Positions 23,473 to 31,473 of a DNA stretch of 42,603 bases are shown here, in pieces. This DNA is from a virus, in IMG/VR virus record IMGVR_UViG_3300037560_000179, positions 1 through 42,603 of that record; one strand, given 5' to 3'. The position numbers and the translations under genes are program-made. Numbering within the stretch: the first letter of the stretch is position 1; each line of letters opens with the position of its first letter. The notes under the pieces were generated by a model. The model saw nothing but the letters and a program-made list of their open reading frames with translations, made no database searches and had not been told where the DNA came from.

Positions 23473-23501
23473 AAAAAGGGAGCTCTTATTGAAGTGCTCC
23501 C
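23473..23501 (-). terminator. Terminator-like hairpin just before the tape measure start
   Basis: On the minus strand, GGGAGC (23501-23496), a 12-nt loop, GCTCCC (23483-23478), then five T residues (23477-23473). It covers the stop of the frameshifted product (23488-23486) and ends 5 bp before ATG 23468. It could lower transcription or translation of the tape measure relative to the tube. Confidence 0.45.
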
Positions 23502-24066
23502 AAACTTTTATTTATTTCTTTGATGTATTCCTTTGCATCGTTAAACCAATATATTAAACCAAAACAATCAATTTCATCAATATAGAATTCATTTATAATT
23601 TTTGGTTCCCACTTATATAATCTTGCTATTGTTTTTATCGCGGTGTCAATTCCGCTTTCTATAAAAAATACATTACAATTGCCTGACAGATTCCATAATC
23701 AGAAGTATCCAGATTGCGAATAATACCGCCTGGTTGTCCTGTAATAGCTGAAACATAGGCCACAATTCTACCATCTCCATCATCAGATTTCACACCTTTT
23801 AATTTCGAATTCAATTCATGAACTTTTAAACGAGGCTTGAAAGTCAGCTTAGATAATTTTTCAGCTCCATTTTCATCCTCTAAAGAAACACCTAATTTAT
23901 AGGATAAATTATGATCTTTGTCAATAGACAAATCCCCCTCGCATATTGCATCAATTATTTGCTCACCAAAATCCTTATTGGATTCTTTTTTAGATGATCT
24001 GATTTTTTTAAAATCTAACCAGTTATCAAATTCTTCTTCAGCTTGAATTCTGTCTACTTTGGGCAT
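23486..24066 (-). CDS. Tail assembly chaperone, long form made by -1 frameshift
   Basis: A -1 shift at the heptamer 23662-23668 (T TTT TTA) avoids TAG at 23659-23661 and adds 58 residues, IESGIDTAIKTIARLYKWEP through KSLGALQ, for 193 aa in total. The added part has the LYKWEPKIINEFYIDEI block, similar to the extended domains of P2 E+E' and lambda gpGT (a W-X-P followed by an acidic helix), which recruit the tape measure. A 4-bp GCGG/CCGC stem (23640-23655) begins about 6 nt after the heptamer and may stimulate shifting. Position between tube and tape measure is exactly where this occurs in tailed phages. Confidence 0.8.
23659..24066 (-). CDS. Tail assembly chaperone, short form
   Basis: The zero-frame product is 135 aa and ends YGICQAIVMYFL at TAG. 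It starts with a TAATG overlap from the tube gene. The helical, charged first half (KVDRIQAEEEFDNWLDFKKI) and the beta second half (KLGVSLEDENGAEKLSKLTF) fit the gpE/gpG role of coating the tape measure during tail assembly. The ratio of short to long form is usually important for tail assembly. Confidence 0.78.
   Translation of the reverse strand: MPKVDRIQAEEEFDNWLDFKKIRSSKKESNKDFGEQIIDAICEGDLSIDKDHNLSYKLGVSLEDENGAEKLSKLTFKPRLKVHELNSKLKGVKSDDGDGRIVAYVSAITGQPGGIIRNLDTSDYGICQAIVMYFL
23662..23668 (-). promoter_or_regulatory. -1 frameshift slippery heptamer T TTT TTA
   Basis: The minus strand reads TAT TTT TTA TAG in frame zero. T TTT TTA fits X XXY YYZ and lies directly before the stop. A short GCGG-N8-CCGC stem follows after about 6 nt. 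Confidence 0.8.
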
Positions 24067-24473
24067 TACGATATTTTTTCAAGTTTACCGCTACCGGCCA
24101 ATTTCAAAGCAACCATAGCGGTGTTTAAATTTCCTTTTATATCTCCAACTGGCTTGCCTGATCCCTGGTAAATCGCGCCTGATATGTGCTCAACTGTCCA
24201 TGTGGCTTCAATGGGTGATCCTGCCATTAATCTAATCTGATGCAACTCATCCTGTCCGGTTGCATCCCAGGCGACAGTTCCTTCCGTGCTCCATGGAATT
24301 TCATTCATTTGATCGATTCTTTGACCACCGGCCATGGCGCCATCATCATCATTCGATCTTAAACCGCCCTCATCAACGGTGAAATCTTCGCCTGATTTTG
24401 TGAATAACGTACCTGATCCAATTTCAGGATGATTATAGGTCATTTCCCTTATATCGCCTGCTACGAATGTCAT
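24066..24473 (-). CDS. Tail tube protein
   Basis: The 135-aa beta-rich protein has NHPEIGSGTLFTKSGEDFTV at 14-33, then AWDATGQDELHQIRLMAGSP near 88-107 and YQGSGKPVGDIKGNLNTAMV at 103-122, the last being a familiar tube-protein ending. It lies between the sheath and the chaperone, the standard order of contractile tails, and overlaps the next ATG. It would form the inner hexameric tube. Confidence 0.85.
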   Translation of the reverse strand: MTFVAGDIREMTYNHPEIGSGTLFTKSGEDFTVDEGGLRSNDDDGAMAGGQRIDQMNEIPWSTEGTVAWDATGQDELHQIRLMAGSPIEATWTVEHISGAIYQGSGKPVGDIKGNLNTAMVALKLAGSGKLEKIS

Positions 24474-24484
24474 GCTCTTATTAT

Positions 24485-26029
24485 TTAAATGTTAAACGCA
24501 AAATCAACCTCAACATCCGTTGATACAATATCAGCCGTGGAAGTTCTTTTATATTTGGTATTAATGTCAAGTCTGGCAGGGTTACCCGCGCCAACTCCGA
24601 CAACTGTATTTTCTTTACTGAAATCAGGATCAGCAACCAAAGCTCGCGCGGCTGCATCCGAAATGAAAGTAAAGAATAATGCTTTTACTTGCTTGGATGA
24701 GGTTGTATTAATTACCCTGACAGCTACATTAGGATCAGCAATTGCCTTATCCTGAATATCGCGAACCATTATGATTCTCCATCCGTATTGAATATTCCAA
24801 TCAACAATTATATCCCTTACTTTTCTGAATTTTGGCAAAGTTTCACCATCTGGAAAATATGTTGTTTGAAAATCCTGAACGGTATATTTTCCATTTGTCA
24901 AATTCACAGTACTGGCGCCTTTTTTTGCCATGAAATCACGGGCCACATAATCGGAAAAGTCACCTATGTTTTCATCACTAGGAACTGGCATATCTGGATA
25001 AGTCACTCCACCATTTCCAAGGTGCGGAGTATTGTTTGCAACTAGTGCATAAGTCACGCACATATTTGCTGCCGCTTCCCACGTGAAACCGCTTGAATTC
25101 GGAGCTGGGCAAAGTACATTTGTGACCTGGTCTTTTCTCGCTGCCGTATTAGTGACAGCTACTACATCATCTTTGTCGCTGTCTACAGATCCAAAAAGGG
25201 CAACAAAAGGTTTGAATAATTCAGGTGCGTATCTTGCGTCTCTGGTTATCGGATCTCCGTTGAAAGCCTCAAGTGTTGCAAGCGTTGCGGCATCGTTTTC
25301 AACATAAGGATTAATTACAATAGTATTCCAGTTTTCACCGAATGCCGCTAAAGCTGCGGTTAAATCTACCGCACCGGATCCTGGAGTATTTGAGATTTCA
25401 GCGTAAACAATACCGGCAGCATTTCCGTAAGTCTCAAAACTAATATTCAATTCCGCGCCACTAACACCGGCCCATTTGGTTTCAAAATCAATATCTGAAA
25501 CACTCTGAGTAGCCGTAACGGGAGCGGAAAGCACATTACTAACAGCGTCAATTATCAATTGATCTACAGCCGCTTTATCATCGCCCAATCTGGGGAAATA
25601 ATCGAATCTTTGACCGTCGATATTGTCACGGCCATTTATAACAACTGTATGCTTGACGTTTTTAGTTACGGTAGTAGCTACTGTTGTGCTCGCTTTTAAA
25701 GTTGTGGTCGTTGCCCCACCGTCACTCGCTTGAGGATAGATAATAGTTTCTATTCCCCCAAGGATGTTTCCGGTTACTGGCCTTAGAATTCTGGCTAATT
25801 GATAAAGCGGAGATCCGTAGCCGAATTTGTCACCTACCTCTTTGGAGGATATAAATGGAAATGCTTCACCGTCTACAATTCCGGCCTGATCCGCATCATT
25901 ACCCTCTCCAAGCACTGCAATTCTCATTGGAAGGTTTGGGGATAATGGGTTAAAATTCGCTGGATTAATTGCATATCCAACTACCCTGGAAAGGGAATCT
26001 ACGCTTATTGCTGTGCTTATTGCGCTCAT
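24485..26029 (-). CDS. Tail sheath protein (Mu gpL-like)
   Basis: The 514-aa product has the sheath layout: an N-terminal beta/alpha domain with MRIAVLGEGNDADQ, a middle variable region of alanine/threonine-rich strands (about 100-190), and a conserved C-terminal half with NTIVINPYVENDAATLATL, YVARDFMAKKGASTVNLTNG and VRDIIVDWNIQYGWR. The presence of a sheath makes this a contractile-tail (myovirus) phage. It overlaps the tail-terminator-like gene and is followed by the tube after 12 bp. Confidence 0.9.
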   Translation of the reverse strand: MSAISTAISVDSLSRVVGYAINPANFNPLSPNLPMRIAVLGEGNDADQAGIVDGEAFPFISSKEVGDKFGYGSPLYQLARILRPVTGNILGGIETIIYPQASDGGATTTTLKASTTVATTVTKNVKHTVVINGRDNIDGQRFDYFPRLGDDKAAVDQLIIDAVSNVLSAPVTATQSVSDIDFETKWAGVSGAELNISFETYGNAAGIVYAEISNTPGSGAVDLTAALAAFGENWNTIVINPYVENDAATLATLEAFNGDPITRDARYAPELFKPFVALFGSVDSDKDDVVAVTNTAARKDQVTNVLCPAPNSSGFTWEAAANMCVTYALVANNTPHLGNGGVTYPDMPVPSDENIGDFSDYVARDFMAKKGASTVNLTNGKYTVQDFQTTYFPDGETLPKFRKVRDIIVDWNIQYGWRIIMVRDIQDKAIADPNVAVRVINTTSSKQVKALFFTFISDAAARALVADPDFSKENTVVGVGAGNPARLDINTKYKRTSTADIVSTDVEVDFAFNI

Positions 26030-26637
26030 GTCTTTTGTACTAAAATTTGATAACCTTTATCTGATTCATCAATTAAGAATTCAGAATAAATATCTCCTAC
26101 GTCAACCGTGGCAGGATCTGCAACCTCTTCATTTGCTATGACGTGAAATTCTACACGCCCTTTGATTGAATGAGTTCCATCACCCTGCCCTGATCCATTG
26201 TCAACTATAAAACTTTTAACCCAGCGTCTTTGGATTAATCCAGGCGCAAAATTCAAAATTGCATATTCTTCGCTTGAAAGAATGTATTGAATAACTCCGA
26301 TTAAACGACTTAATTCTTTTGATGCTAATTGGTCGCCCTGCTCCGCGTCCGTATGTTTCGCTTTCGCATAACAATCGATGAAATAAACATTTTCACCTCT
26401 TTGCACTTTCGGATTCTGATTATCATAATCTACATTATTAGTGTAAACTATGATAGCCGGGATTTCTTCTTTATCAATTGGAATAAACCTTTCAAGCCAA
26501 ACAGTTGCATTTAAAACAGTTTCAGTAGGTTGTAATGCAAATTGATTTACCAATTCATCAGCTAAAATTAAAGCAATCCTGTCTCTGATTACTTCAAAAT
26601 TACGTGCCAATATAGGATCGGTTATTTTAACTGGCAT
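26026..26637 (-). CDS. Tail terminator/completion-like protein, 203 aa
   Basis: The segment FIPIDKEEIPAIIVYTNNVD near 51-70 and ENVYFIDCYAKAKH near 82-95 resemble phage proteins of the gpU/Mu gpJ-K level, which end the tail or connect it to the head: a helix, a three-strand sheet and an acidic loop. It sits between the FII-like connector and the sheath, and its ATG lies 10 bp inside the upstream gene. The assignment rests on position and pattern. Confidence 0.6.
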   Translation of the reverse strand: MPVKITDPILARNFEVIRDRIALILADELVNQFALQPTETVLNATVWLERFIPIDKEEIPAIIVYTNNVDYDNQNPKVQRGENVYFIDCYAKAKHTDAEQGDQLASKELSRLIGVIQYILSSEEYAILNFAPGLIQRRWVKSFIVDNGSGQGDGTHSIKGRVEFHVIANEEVADPATVDVGDIYSEFLIDESDKGYQILVQKT

Positions 26638-26995
26638 CTCCCAGGATCATTACGATTAAACCTACGGTTTCATCTGGCCAAACCTCATCAATTCTGTATT
26701 GTGCGTCAACTCCTGCACTATCCGTATAATTGACTTTTCTACCTTTCATGGCTACTTCGTTGTCAGTTCTTACCGGATATCCGGCATCAATTAGAACCTG
26801 TTCTGAAATAGAGATGTGAGTATTTTTTGAATTAATAGCCGTTCCGGTATCCGGATCAACTCCGAAATGATGCTTTGTGGCTAATCCTTTCACGGTGGTA
26901 AGATTTCCTAAACCATCATCCAGGGTGATATCTGTTGAGAATTCACCCTGGGTAATAGTTTGTACATCTTGACGCGCTTGTGAAAGGAGGTCCAT
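26627..26995 (-). CDS. Head-tail attachment protein (lambda FII-like)
   Basis: The 122-aa beta-rich protein ends in YRIDEVWPDETVGLIVMILG, and GLATKHHFGVDPDTGTAINS near 38-57 resembles phage_attach/FII family members from lambda-type heads. It follows the capsid and FI-like gene and precedes tail genes, which is FII's position. The start overlaps the stop of the FI-like gene (TAAATG). It would join the completed head to the tail. Confidence 0.68.
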   Translation of the reverse strand: MDLLSQARQDVQTITQGEFSTDITLDDGLGNLTTVKGLATKHHFGVDPDTGTAINSKNTHISISEQVLIDAGYPVRTDNEVAMKGRKVNYTDSAGVDAQYRIDEVWPDETVGLIVMILGDAS

Positions 26996-27451
26996 TTATT
27001 TTTTAGCAGAAGTTAATTTTTTCTTAGCCGCTTCAACTTTCTTTTTAGCTTCTTCAGCTTTTTTAACCGCTTCATCCGCAACTATACCAAGTTCCAGCGC
27101 ATTTTCCTCTTCGGCTTTTTTATCGGCTTTCTCGGCTTTCTCGGCTTTCTCGATAGCTTCTGTTGCTTTGATGCCTGCATTTTCAGAAATTTTCAAGGCT
27201 CTTTCATATTCTGATAAAAGCTCATCAATCTGCTTAACATTTTCATATGAAAGTTCTGATTTGTCTTCAAGTCTTGCTAAGAATCCAGACTTAAAAGCCG
27301 CTTCAACTTCCTTTTTCAAAGAGAAATATTTGCCTTGTTTTGATTTTTCGCTTTTTGGGCTTACATCAAAAACCTCTTTATCCTTTTTCTCGAAATACTT
27401 GCCACCGATGCTTACACCGATGACAGATTTTTTAATTACATATTTGCTCAT
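26996..27451 (-). CDS. Lys/Ala/Glu-rich protein in the gpFI position
   Basis: The first 75 residues form a small basic beta domain (VIGVSIGGKYFEKKDKEVFD); residues 75-151 are an almost pure K/A/E coiled coil (ATEAIEKAEKAEKADKK). A 9-bp repeat in the DNA makes three KAE units. In lambda, gpFI follows gpE, is rich in Ala and charged residues, and helps packaging. The position and composition match; sequence similarity is not strong. Confidence 0.55.
   Translation of the reverse strand: MSKYVIKKSVIGVSIGGKYFEKKDKEVFDVSPKSEKSKQGKYFSLKKEVEAAFKSGFLARLEDKSELSYENVKQIDELLSEYERALKISENAGIKATEAIEKAEKAEKADKKAEEENALELGIVADEAVKKAEEAKKKVEAAKKKLTSAKK
27122..27148. repeat. Tandem 9-bp repeat inside the FI-like gene
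   Basis: Three units, ATCGGCTTT, CTCGGCTTT and CTCGGCTTT, then a diverged CTCGATAGC. They encode KAE/KAD units of the coiled coil; in-frame length change by slippage is possible. Confidence 0.7.
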
Positions 27452-27461
27452 GATTTCGAAT

Positions 27462-28541
27462 TTAAGCCAAAGCCTGCATTGTGTAAATCATATCAACGGT
27501 TACCGGTATTGCTACCGCCGCGCTCAAAATCTCAAAAGTGTGAGACTTTCCTTTTGGATCGATATAATTGTTTATCCAATATTCAGCGCTTTGCTGTTGG
27601 ATAAATTCAGGGAATTCAGCATTTCTTACATCTCGCATGATTGCTGGTACGCCAGCGTGAGCCAGGGTAAACCTTGTACCCATTTCAGGAGTCATTACGA
27701 CTTTATTTGCTGGCCAGTATCTTGTAATGGTTTTAGATGGGCCGGTTTCATAAACCTCATCATAAGTCCATACGTTAAATTGATACGCACCTGCTGAAAT
27801 CCTACCCATTAATCCCGCACCAAATGCATTCTTTTGAGGCATGGTTACATCAAGCAGAAGAACATTTTGGAAATTAGCTATAGCAGTAAAATAATTGGTT
27901 TTTTTCAAAGCCAACCATTCCGATCCTGACATTGTTAAATTAAAAATAGGACTCCCGTTTTTACCGTTATTCCTTATGAATTCCGCCCCCGCAATCAATT
28001 GCGCTTCAACATCTGTTGTGATTGTTGACCAATATCCACCAGCTCCAGTAAGATCAACCATGGATCCTGCTTTGCGTTTGAAATCTATATTGTCACCATT
28101 TACCATAGTGACAATTCCAGTTTCAAAAACCTGTGAGCACTGAAGTTCTTTTCTTCGCTCAATTTTATCTCTCAACATATTGAGTTTTTGAGCAACATCA
28201 CCGGCCAACAATCCGATGACCGAAGGTGGGGAATCGGGCTGATTGAAGCCTCGATCATAACGATCTAATGAGGTCGCATCAAAATTCTCATTATAAAACG
28301 GAGGTAAATATTCTTTCTCAGTGAATAAATCGAAAGTGTTACGCGTTCCGTCGGTTCCGCGCTGGATATCAACTGCAATTAATTCAGACCCTCTCTGAAC
28401 TTGCAATGCTATCGTTTTCGCATCGGTTGTTTCGATGTTGAAAAATGATCTCAAAAACGAAGATACAGGAACGATTTCCTTGTATGCTGCCAGGTATGCT
28501 CTGAAAAAGAGTTCTCTGGTTTGTTGAAGTGGTAAACTCAT
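27462..28541 (-). CDS. Major capsid protein (lambda gpE family)
   Basis: The family pattern is clear: LPLQQTRELFFRAYLAAYKE at 3-22, FLRSFFNIETTDAKTIALQV near 28-47, FYNENFDATSLDRY near 77-90, the helical and beta middle, and YWPANKVVMTPEMG near 268-281 with AEYWINNYIDPKGKSHTFEI at the C-terminus. It forms the HK97-fold shell. It lies directly after gpD and the S49 protease as in lambda. The 359-aa length is close to the lambda protein's 341. Confidence 0.9.
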   Translation of the reverse strand: MSLPLQQTRELFFRAYLAAYKEIVPVSSFLRSFFNIETTDAKTIALQVQRGSELIAVDIQRGTDGTRNTFDLFTEKEYLPPFYNENFDATSLDRYDRGFNQPDSPPSVIGLLAGDVAQKLNMLRDKIERRKELQCSQVFETGIVTMVNGDNIDFKRKAGSMVDLTGAGGYWSTITTDVEAQLIAGAEFIRNNGKNGSPIFNLTMSGSEWLALKKTNYFTAIANFQNVLLLDVTMPQKNAFGAGLMGRISAGAYQFNVWTYDEVYETGPSKTITRYWPANKVVMTPEMGTRFTLAHAGVPAIMRDVRNAEFPEFIQQQSAEYWINNYIDPKGKSHTFEILSAAVAIPVTVDMIYTMQALA

Positions 28542-28545
28542 AATT

Positions 28546-28986
28546 TTATTGATTATCTATTCCTGTTAATTCTTCTCCTGCCATCAACTCAAGGCCAATG
28601 TCATTAAGCCAATCTCTGAGCCTTCTTTCGTCAACTACTGTATCCAAAGTTTCCGCTCCGGCAAAATTTATTTTTGATTCTGCTATACGTCCTTTGTTAA
28701 CCAGGTTAACCGCATCAGTATCACCATCTAAAATGGTTTGACCTACTATAGCTATGCCAACTGGAATTTGACTTCCATCAACTGCGGCTGCTACTAAAGG
28801 AATTATCAAGCCTGTAGCGTGGATTCTTCCCATTACTTCGCCTTGAAGTAAAACAACGTCTGCACCGGAAGCTGCAACACTAGGCGCTGGCTGTGCGAAT
28901 GAATTGAAACCAAGCAAAAACTTGCTTAAATCAAAATTTGAAATGAGCTGATTTCTTGTCTGTAAAGTGTTAGTTATCTCGCTCAT
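28546..28986 (-). CDS. Head decoration protein (lambda gpD-like)
   Basis: The 146-aa product is mostly beta and glycine/alanine rich with VVLLQGEVMGRIHATGLIIP near 44-63 and SQIPVGIAIVGQTILDGDTD near 72-91, matching gpD (PF02924). It would form trimers that stabilise the expanded capsid. It overlaps the protease stop as ATGA and is followed after 4 bp by the capsid gene. Confidence 0.85.
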   Translation of the reverse strand: MSEITNTLQTRNQLISNFDLSKFLLGFNSFAQPAPSVAASGADVVLLQGEVMGRIHATGLIIPLVAAAVDGSQIPVGIAIVGQTILDGDTDAVNLVNKGRIAESKINFAGAETLDTVVDERRLRDWLNDIGLELMAGEELTGIDNQ

Positions 28987-30206
28987 GATTCTTTGGTTTT
29001 AACGCCCGCACTTTTCATTATGATCTCTTCTGCTTTTGCTAACTCTTTTTGATTATCAGTTAACTCTTTGTCCTCTTTTCCTTTTGCGGAAGAATCAATA
29101 TCTTCAATTGTCTCTTCTTTTGTGCCTTTAAGAGTAGCTACCTGCATTCCTTTTACCTGCATTGCTGTCATTACGTCAGCGTCAATTTCCAGACCTTCAG
29201 TAATCCCTTTTTTAACAGCTTCAGGATCGATTGATGAATAATTCATCCATGCTTTGCACCTAGTGCGCTCCTGGTTTACACCAATATCTAAAATAGATTG
29301 GTGAAGTTCAGGGTATTTGCTTTTTAGCTCCTGTAAATTCATTGATTTATTAGTTACGTTATTAGAAAGTTCTTTTACTTTTTCGACTGCTGTTGAAAAT
29401 GGGCCAATTGAATCAATCAAAGTTCCTACGACTTCATTAGCATGAAATATCTCACCTGTTAATTCAATTCCTCTGACTTTTGGCCGGTTTGATTTGATAT
29501 CTTTTTTGAATTGATCATTGTGGGGATTAAGGATCTTTTCTTTGACTGGCTTGAAATTGAAATTATTTATGGCCTCTTCAAATTCTTTATTCTTATTGAA
29601 AGAATCATCAGCATATATTCTTACGCTTCTTATTCCATCTTGATCTTCAGACTGTTTGGGAGTTCCCGTGAATTCAATCATTGTGCCGATTGAACCAATT
29701 AAATCATCTTCCCTTGATGCAACTATATGATTTGTATACGATCCGATATACATGGCAGCGCTTGCCATAATTCCATCCACATAAGTTACAATAGGCTTAC
29801 TTAGGTTTTGAATTGCATCTGCCATTTCAGGAATTGCATTTGCCGAACCTCCACCGCTTTCGATTTCAAGTATATGACCTATGACATTTTCCTTCTGATC
29901 ATTCTGAGTTAATCTTTGGGCCATTCGGCGGGTCCCTGAATGAGAATAACCGCCGTGTTTGGTGATTGGGCCGTCTATCCTGGTAACTGAAATTACCTGC
30001 TCTCTTTCTTCCGGTTCTGCTGAAATATCAGCATTTAAGACCTCATTACTTTGTGCGTCTATAAGGTAGGTTGAATTTAACTTTTTTCCTTCAGATACTT
30101 TGCCTCCATTTCTGAAATAGTCAAGCATAGGGAAATACTTTTGGAAGCTATAAGCATCCATAAACCAAGGTTCCCCGTATATCTGTCTGGCTAAAGTAAA
30201 ATCCAT
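28983..30206 (-). CDS. Head maturation protease (S49/SppA family, lambda gpC-like)
   Basis: VISVTRIDGPITKHGG near 71-86, LEIESGGGSANAIPEMADAI at 113-132 and TYVDGIMASAAMYIGS at 141-156 are S49 blocks; Ser149 in MASAAMY is the probable nucleophile, and DDLIGSIGTM follows. The C-terminal 110 residues (MNLQELKSKYPELHQSIL onward) are helical and charged, similar to scaffold domains. In lambda the scaffold Nu3 is made from an internal start in gpC; an ATG at 29342 could do the same here. It precedes gpD and gpE. Confidence 0.85.
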   Translation of the reverse strand: MDFTLARQIYGEPWFMDAYSFQKYFPMLDYFRNGGKVSEGKKLNSTYLIDAQSNEVLNADISAEPEEREQVISVTRIDGPITKHGGYSHSGTRRMAQRLTQNDQKENVIGHILEIESGGGSANAIPEMADAIQNLSKPIVTYVDGIMASAAMYIGSYTNHIVASREDDLIGSIGTMIEFTGTPKQSEDQDGIRSVRIYADDSFNKNKEFEEAINNFNFKPVKEKILNPHNDQFKKDIKSNRPKVRGIELTGEIFHANEVVGTLIDSIGPFSTAVEKVKELSNNVTNKSMNLQELKSKYPELHQSILDIGVNQERTRCKAWMNYSSIDPEAVKKGITEGLEIDADVMTAMQVKGMQVATLKGTKEETIEDIDSSAKGKEDKELTDNQKELAKAEEIIMKSAGVKTKES

Positions 30207-30208
30207 TA

Positions 30209-30517
30209 TTATTTTTTATTGACCAATGCTAAATACGCTACTTTAACTTCTTTCAACTCTTTTGAAAATCTCTTTACTCCAAGTGATAGCTCTTCGATTT
30301 CATTTTTACTAAGCTTGTTATCCTTCAAAGCTTTTTCAAACAATTCGGATATACTAACCGCCTCATCAGCTACGTCAACAACTTCTTTGATCAATTTTAC
30401 TGCTTTGGTAAATTTGCTTTTGAATTTCAGGAGAAAACCACCTCCAAATATAGCGAGTGCTGATAATATGACATTTCCAATTGAACTTGCATCGAGGTTT
30501 TGAAGGAATTCAAACAT
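30209..30517 (-). CDS. Small membrane protein (holin-type?), 102 aa
   Basis: An N-terminal span, SIGNVILSALAIFGGGFLLK near 12-31, precedes a charged helix (FTKAVKLIKEVVDVADEAVS onward). Such one-span proteins with cytoplasmic coiled coils occur in phage lysis cassettes as holins or their regulators. It is next to the DUF5675 gene cluster and before the protease. The function is inferred from position. Confidence 0.5.
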   Translation of the reverse strand: MFEFLQNLDASSIGNVILSALAIFGGGFLLKFKSKFTKAVKLIKEVVDVADEAVSISELFEKALKDNKLSKNEIEELSLGVKRFSKELKEVKVAYLALVNKK

Positions 30518-30558
30518 GGTTTTTATTTATATTGAGTCTAATTACAAGTAAATTAAAA

Positions 30559-30759
30559 CTATTTTTTTTTCTTTCGCAAAAATTGAAACCTTTTTTTCTT
30601 TGGTTCATTATTTTGAACGACATCTAAAATATTATTTCTACCTTTTACTTTTGGTCGATTGATTTCGTAATCATCACCTAAAGCAGGTTTTACCAAATAC
30701 CACATTGTGATCATTCCGCAAATGAAACCAAAGAAAATAAGTGCTATTTCATACCACAT
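30559..30759 (-). CDS. Small membrane protein with basic tail, 66 aa
   Basis: One span (residues 3-22, YEIALIFFGFICGMITMWYL) is followed by a polar linker and a strongly basic end (KKKRFQFLRKKKK). The ATG lies inside the stop region of the DUF5675 gene. It could be a spanin- or holin-like part, or an anchor. No family recognised. Confidence 0.5.
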   Translation of the reverse strand: MWYEIALIFFGFICGMITMWYLVKPALGDDYEINRPKVKGRNNILDVVQNNEPKKKRFQFLRKKKK

Positions 30760-31228
30760 TCATTTTTTCTTTTAATGTTTTTTCGTCAATGATTTCGATC
30801 TTAGCGCCATTAGTTCTTATTTCAGGAATTACTTTTTTGTAAATCTTTTCGTAGGCTAATGAACTATGTGCAACATATCTAGCTCCATCTTTTTCGGTAT
30901 GAATAGCCATGCCTGTCAGTAAACATCCGTCCGTATGTCTGCTGTGTACGCCGGGATGAATGTATATATATTTGAATTCAGGAACATCTTTCAACATAAT
31001 GTGCCATTTGAACCAGGGAAATCTTTTTCTATATTTTTCAGCGCTTGGTGACAATACTTCCCGTTCAACTAAATCATATATTCCTGCCTGAATTCTAGTG
31101 ACTCCCTTTACTTTTACATCCCTGTGAATGTCTTCTAAAATGAAGCCTGAAAATAAATTATCAATATAAAGTAGCCCAATTGTACTATCTTTTTTGTCGT
31201 CTGAAAATCTTAGCAATGTCAGTTTCAT
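30749..31228 (-). CDS. DUF5675 family protein, likely lysis enzyme
   Basis: The protein follows DUF5675: GVTRIQAGIYDLVEREVLSP near 42-61, HIMLKDVPEFKYIYIHPG near 76-93, and HSRHTDGCLLTGMA near 95-108. The order His-Gly... Gly-Cys resembles the active-site arrangement of L,D-transpeptidases (His, then S/G-x-G-C), so a peptidoglycan enzyme is plausible. It lies in a group of small membrane proteins typical of a lysis cassette. No classical lysozyme or amidase is present elsewhere in the window, making this the main endolysin candidate. Confidence 0.7.
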   Translation of the reverse strand: MKLTLLRFSDDKKDSTIGLLYIDNLFSGFILEDIHRDVKVKGVTRIQAGIYDLVEREVLSPSAEKYRKRFPWFKWHIMLKDVPEFKYIYIHPGVHSRHTDGCLLTGMAIHTEKDGARYVAHSSLAYEKIYKKVIPEIRTNGAKIEIIDEKTLKEKMNVV

Positions 31229-31473
31229 TCTTTTTCAAGTATTTTCATTAAAATATCTTTTTGTTCTGAAACAACGCCCAGAACTTTATCTACTTTTTCT
31301 CCAAGTGATCTGATTTCTAATTGCATTGTTTCAATTTGCTTATCTCTCGATTTATCTTCTGTATTATTCACTGCCTGATATTGTTCAATTAAAAAAATTT
31401 TTCTTACTACCCAGCTAAAAAATGTGAGCAATATGGTTGCAATAACTTTTGTTTCTAAAAGAATCTTATCCAT
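31225..31473 (-). CDS. Holin/XhlA-like protein, 82 aa
   Basis: A membrane span near residues 8-28 (TKVIATILLTFFSWVVRKIF) is followed by a coiled coil (IETMQLEIRSLGEKVDKVLG). This is the topology of XhlA-type phage proteins that help lysis, though in XhlA the coil comes first. It starts in the stop of the upstream secreted protein (TAATG) and overlaps DUF5675, so it is first in the lysis group. Confidence 0.55.
   Translation of the reverse strand: MDKILLETKVIATILLTFFSWVVRKIFLIEQYQAVNNTEDKSRDKQIETMQLEIRSLGEKVDKVLGVVSEQKDILMKILEKE

Noticed and set aside
27122-27157. CRISPR-like repeat
   Set aside because: The units are 9 bp, contiguous, coding, and without spacers.
27168-27797. 209-codon plus-strand frame
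   Set aside because: It is antisense to the FI-like and capsid genes, shows no coherent domain, and is explained by the coding pattern of the opposite strand.
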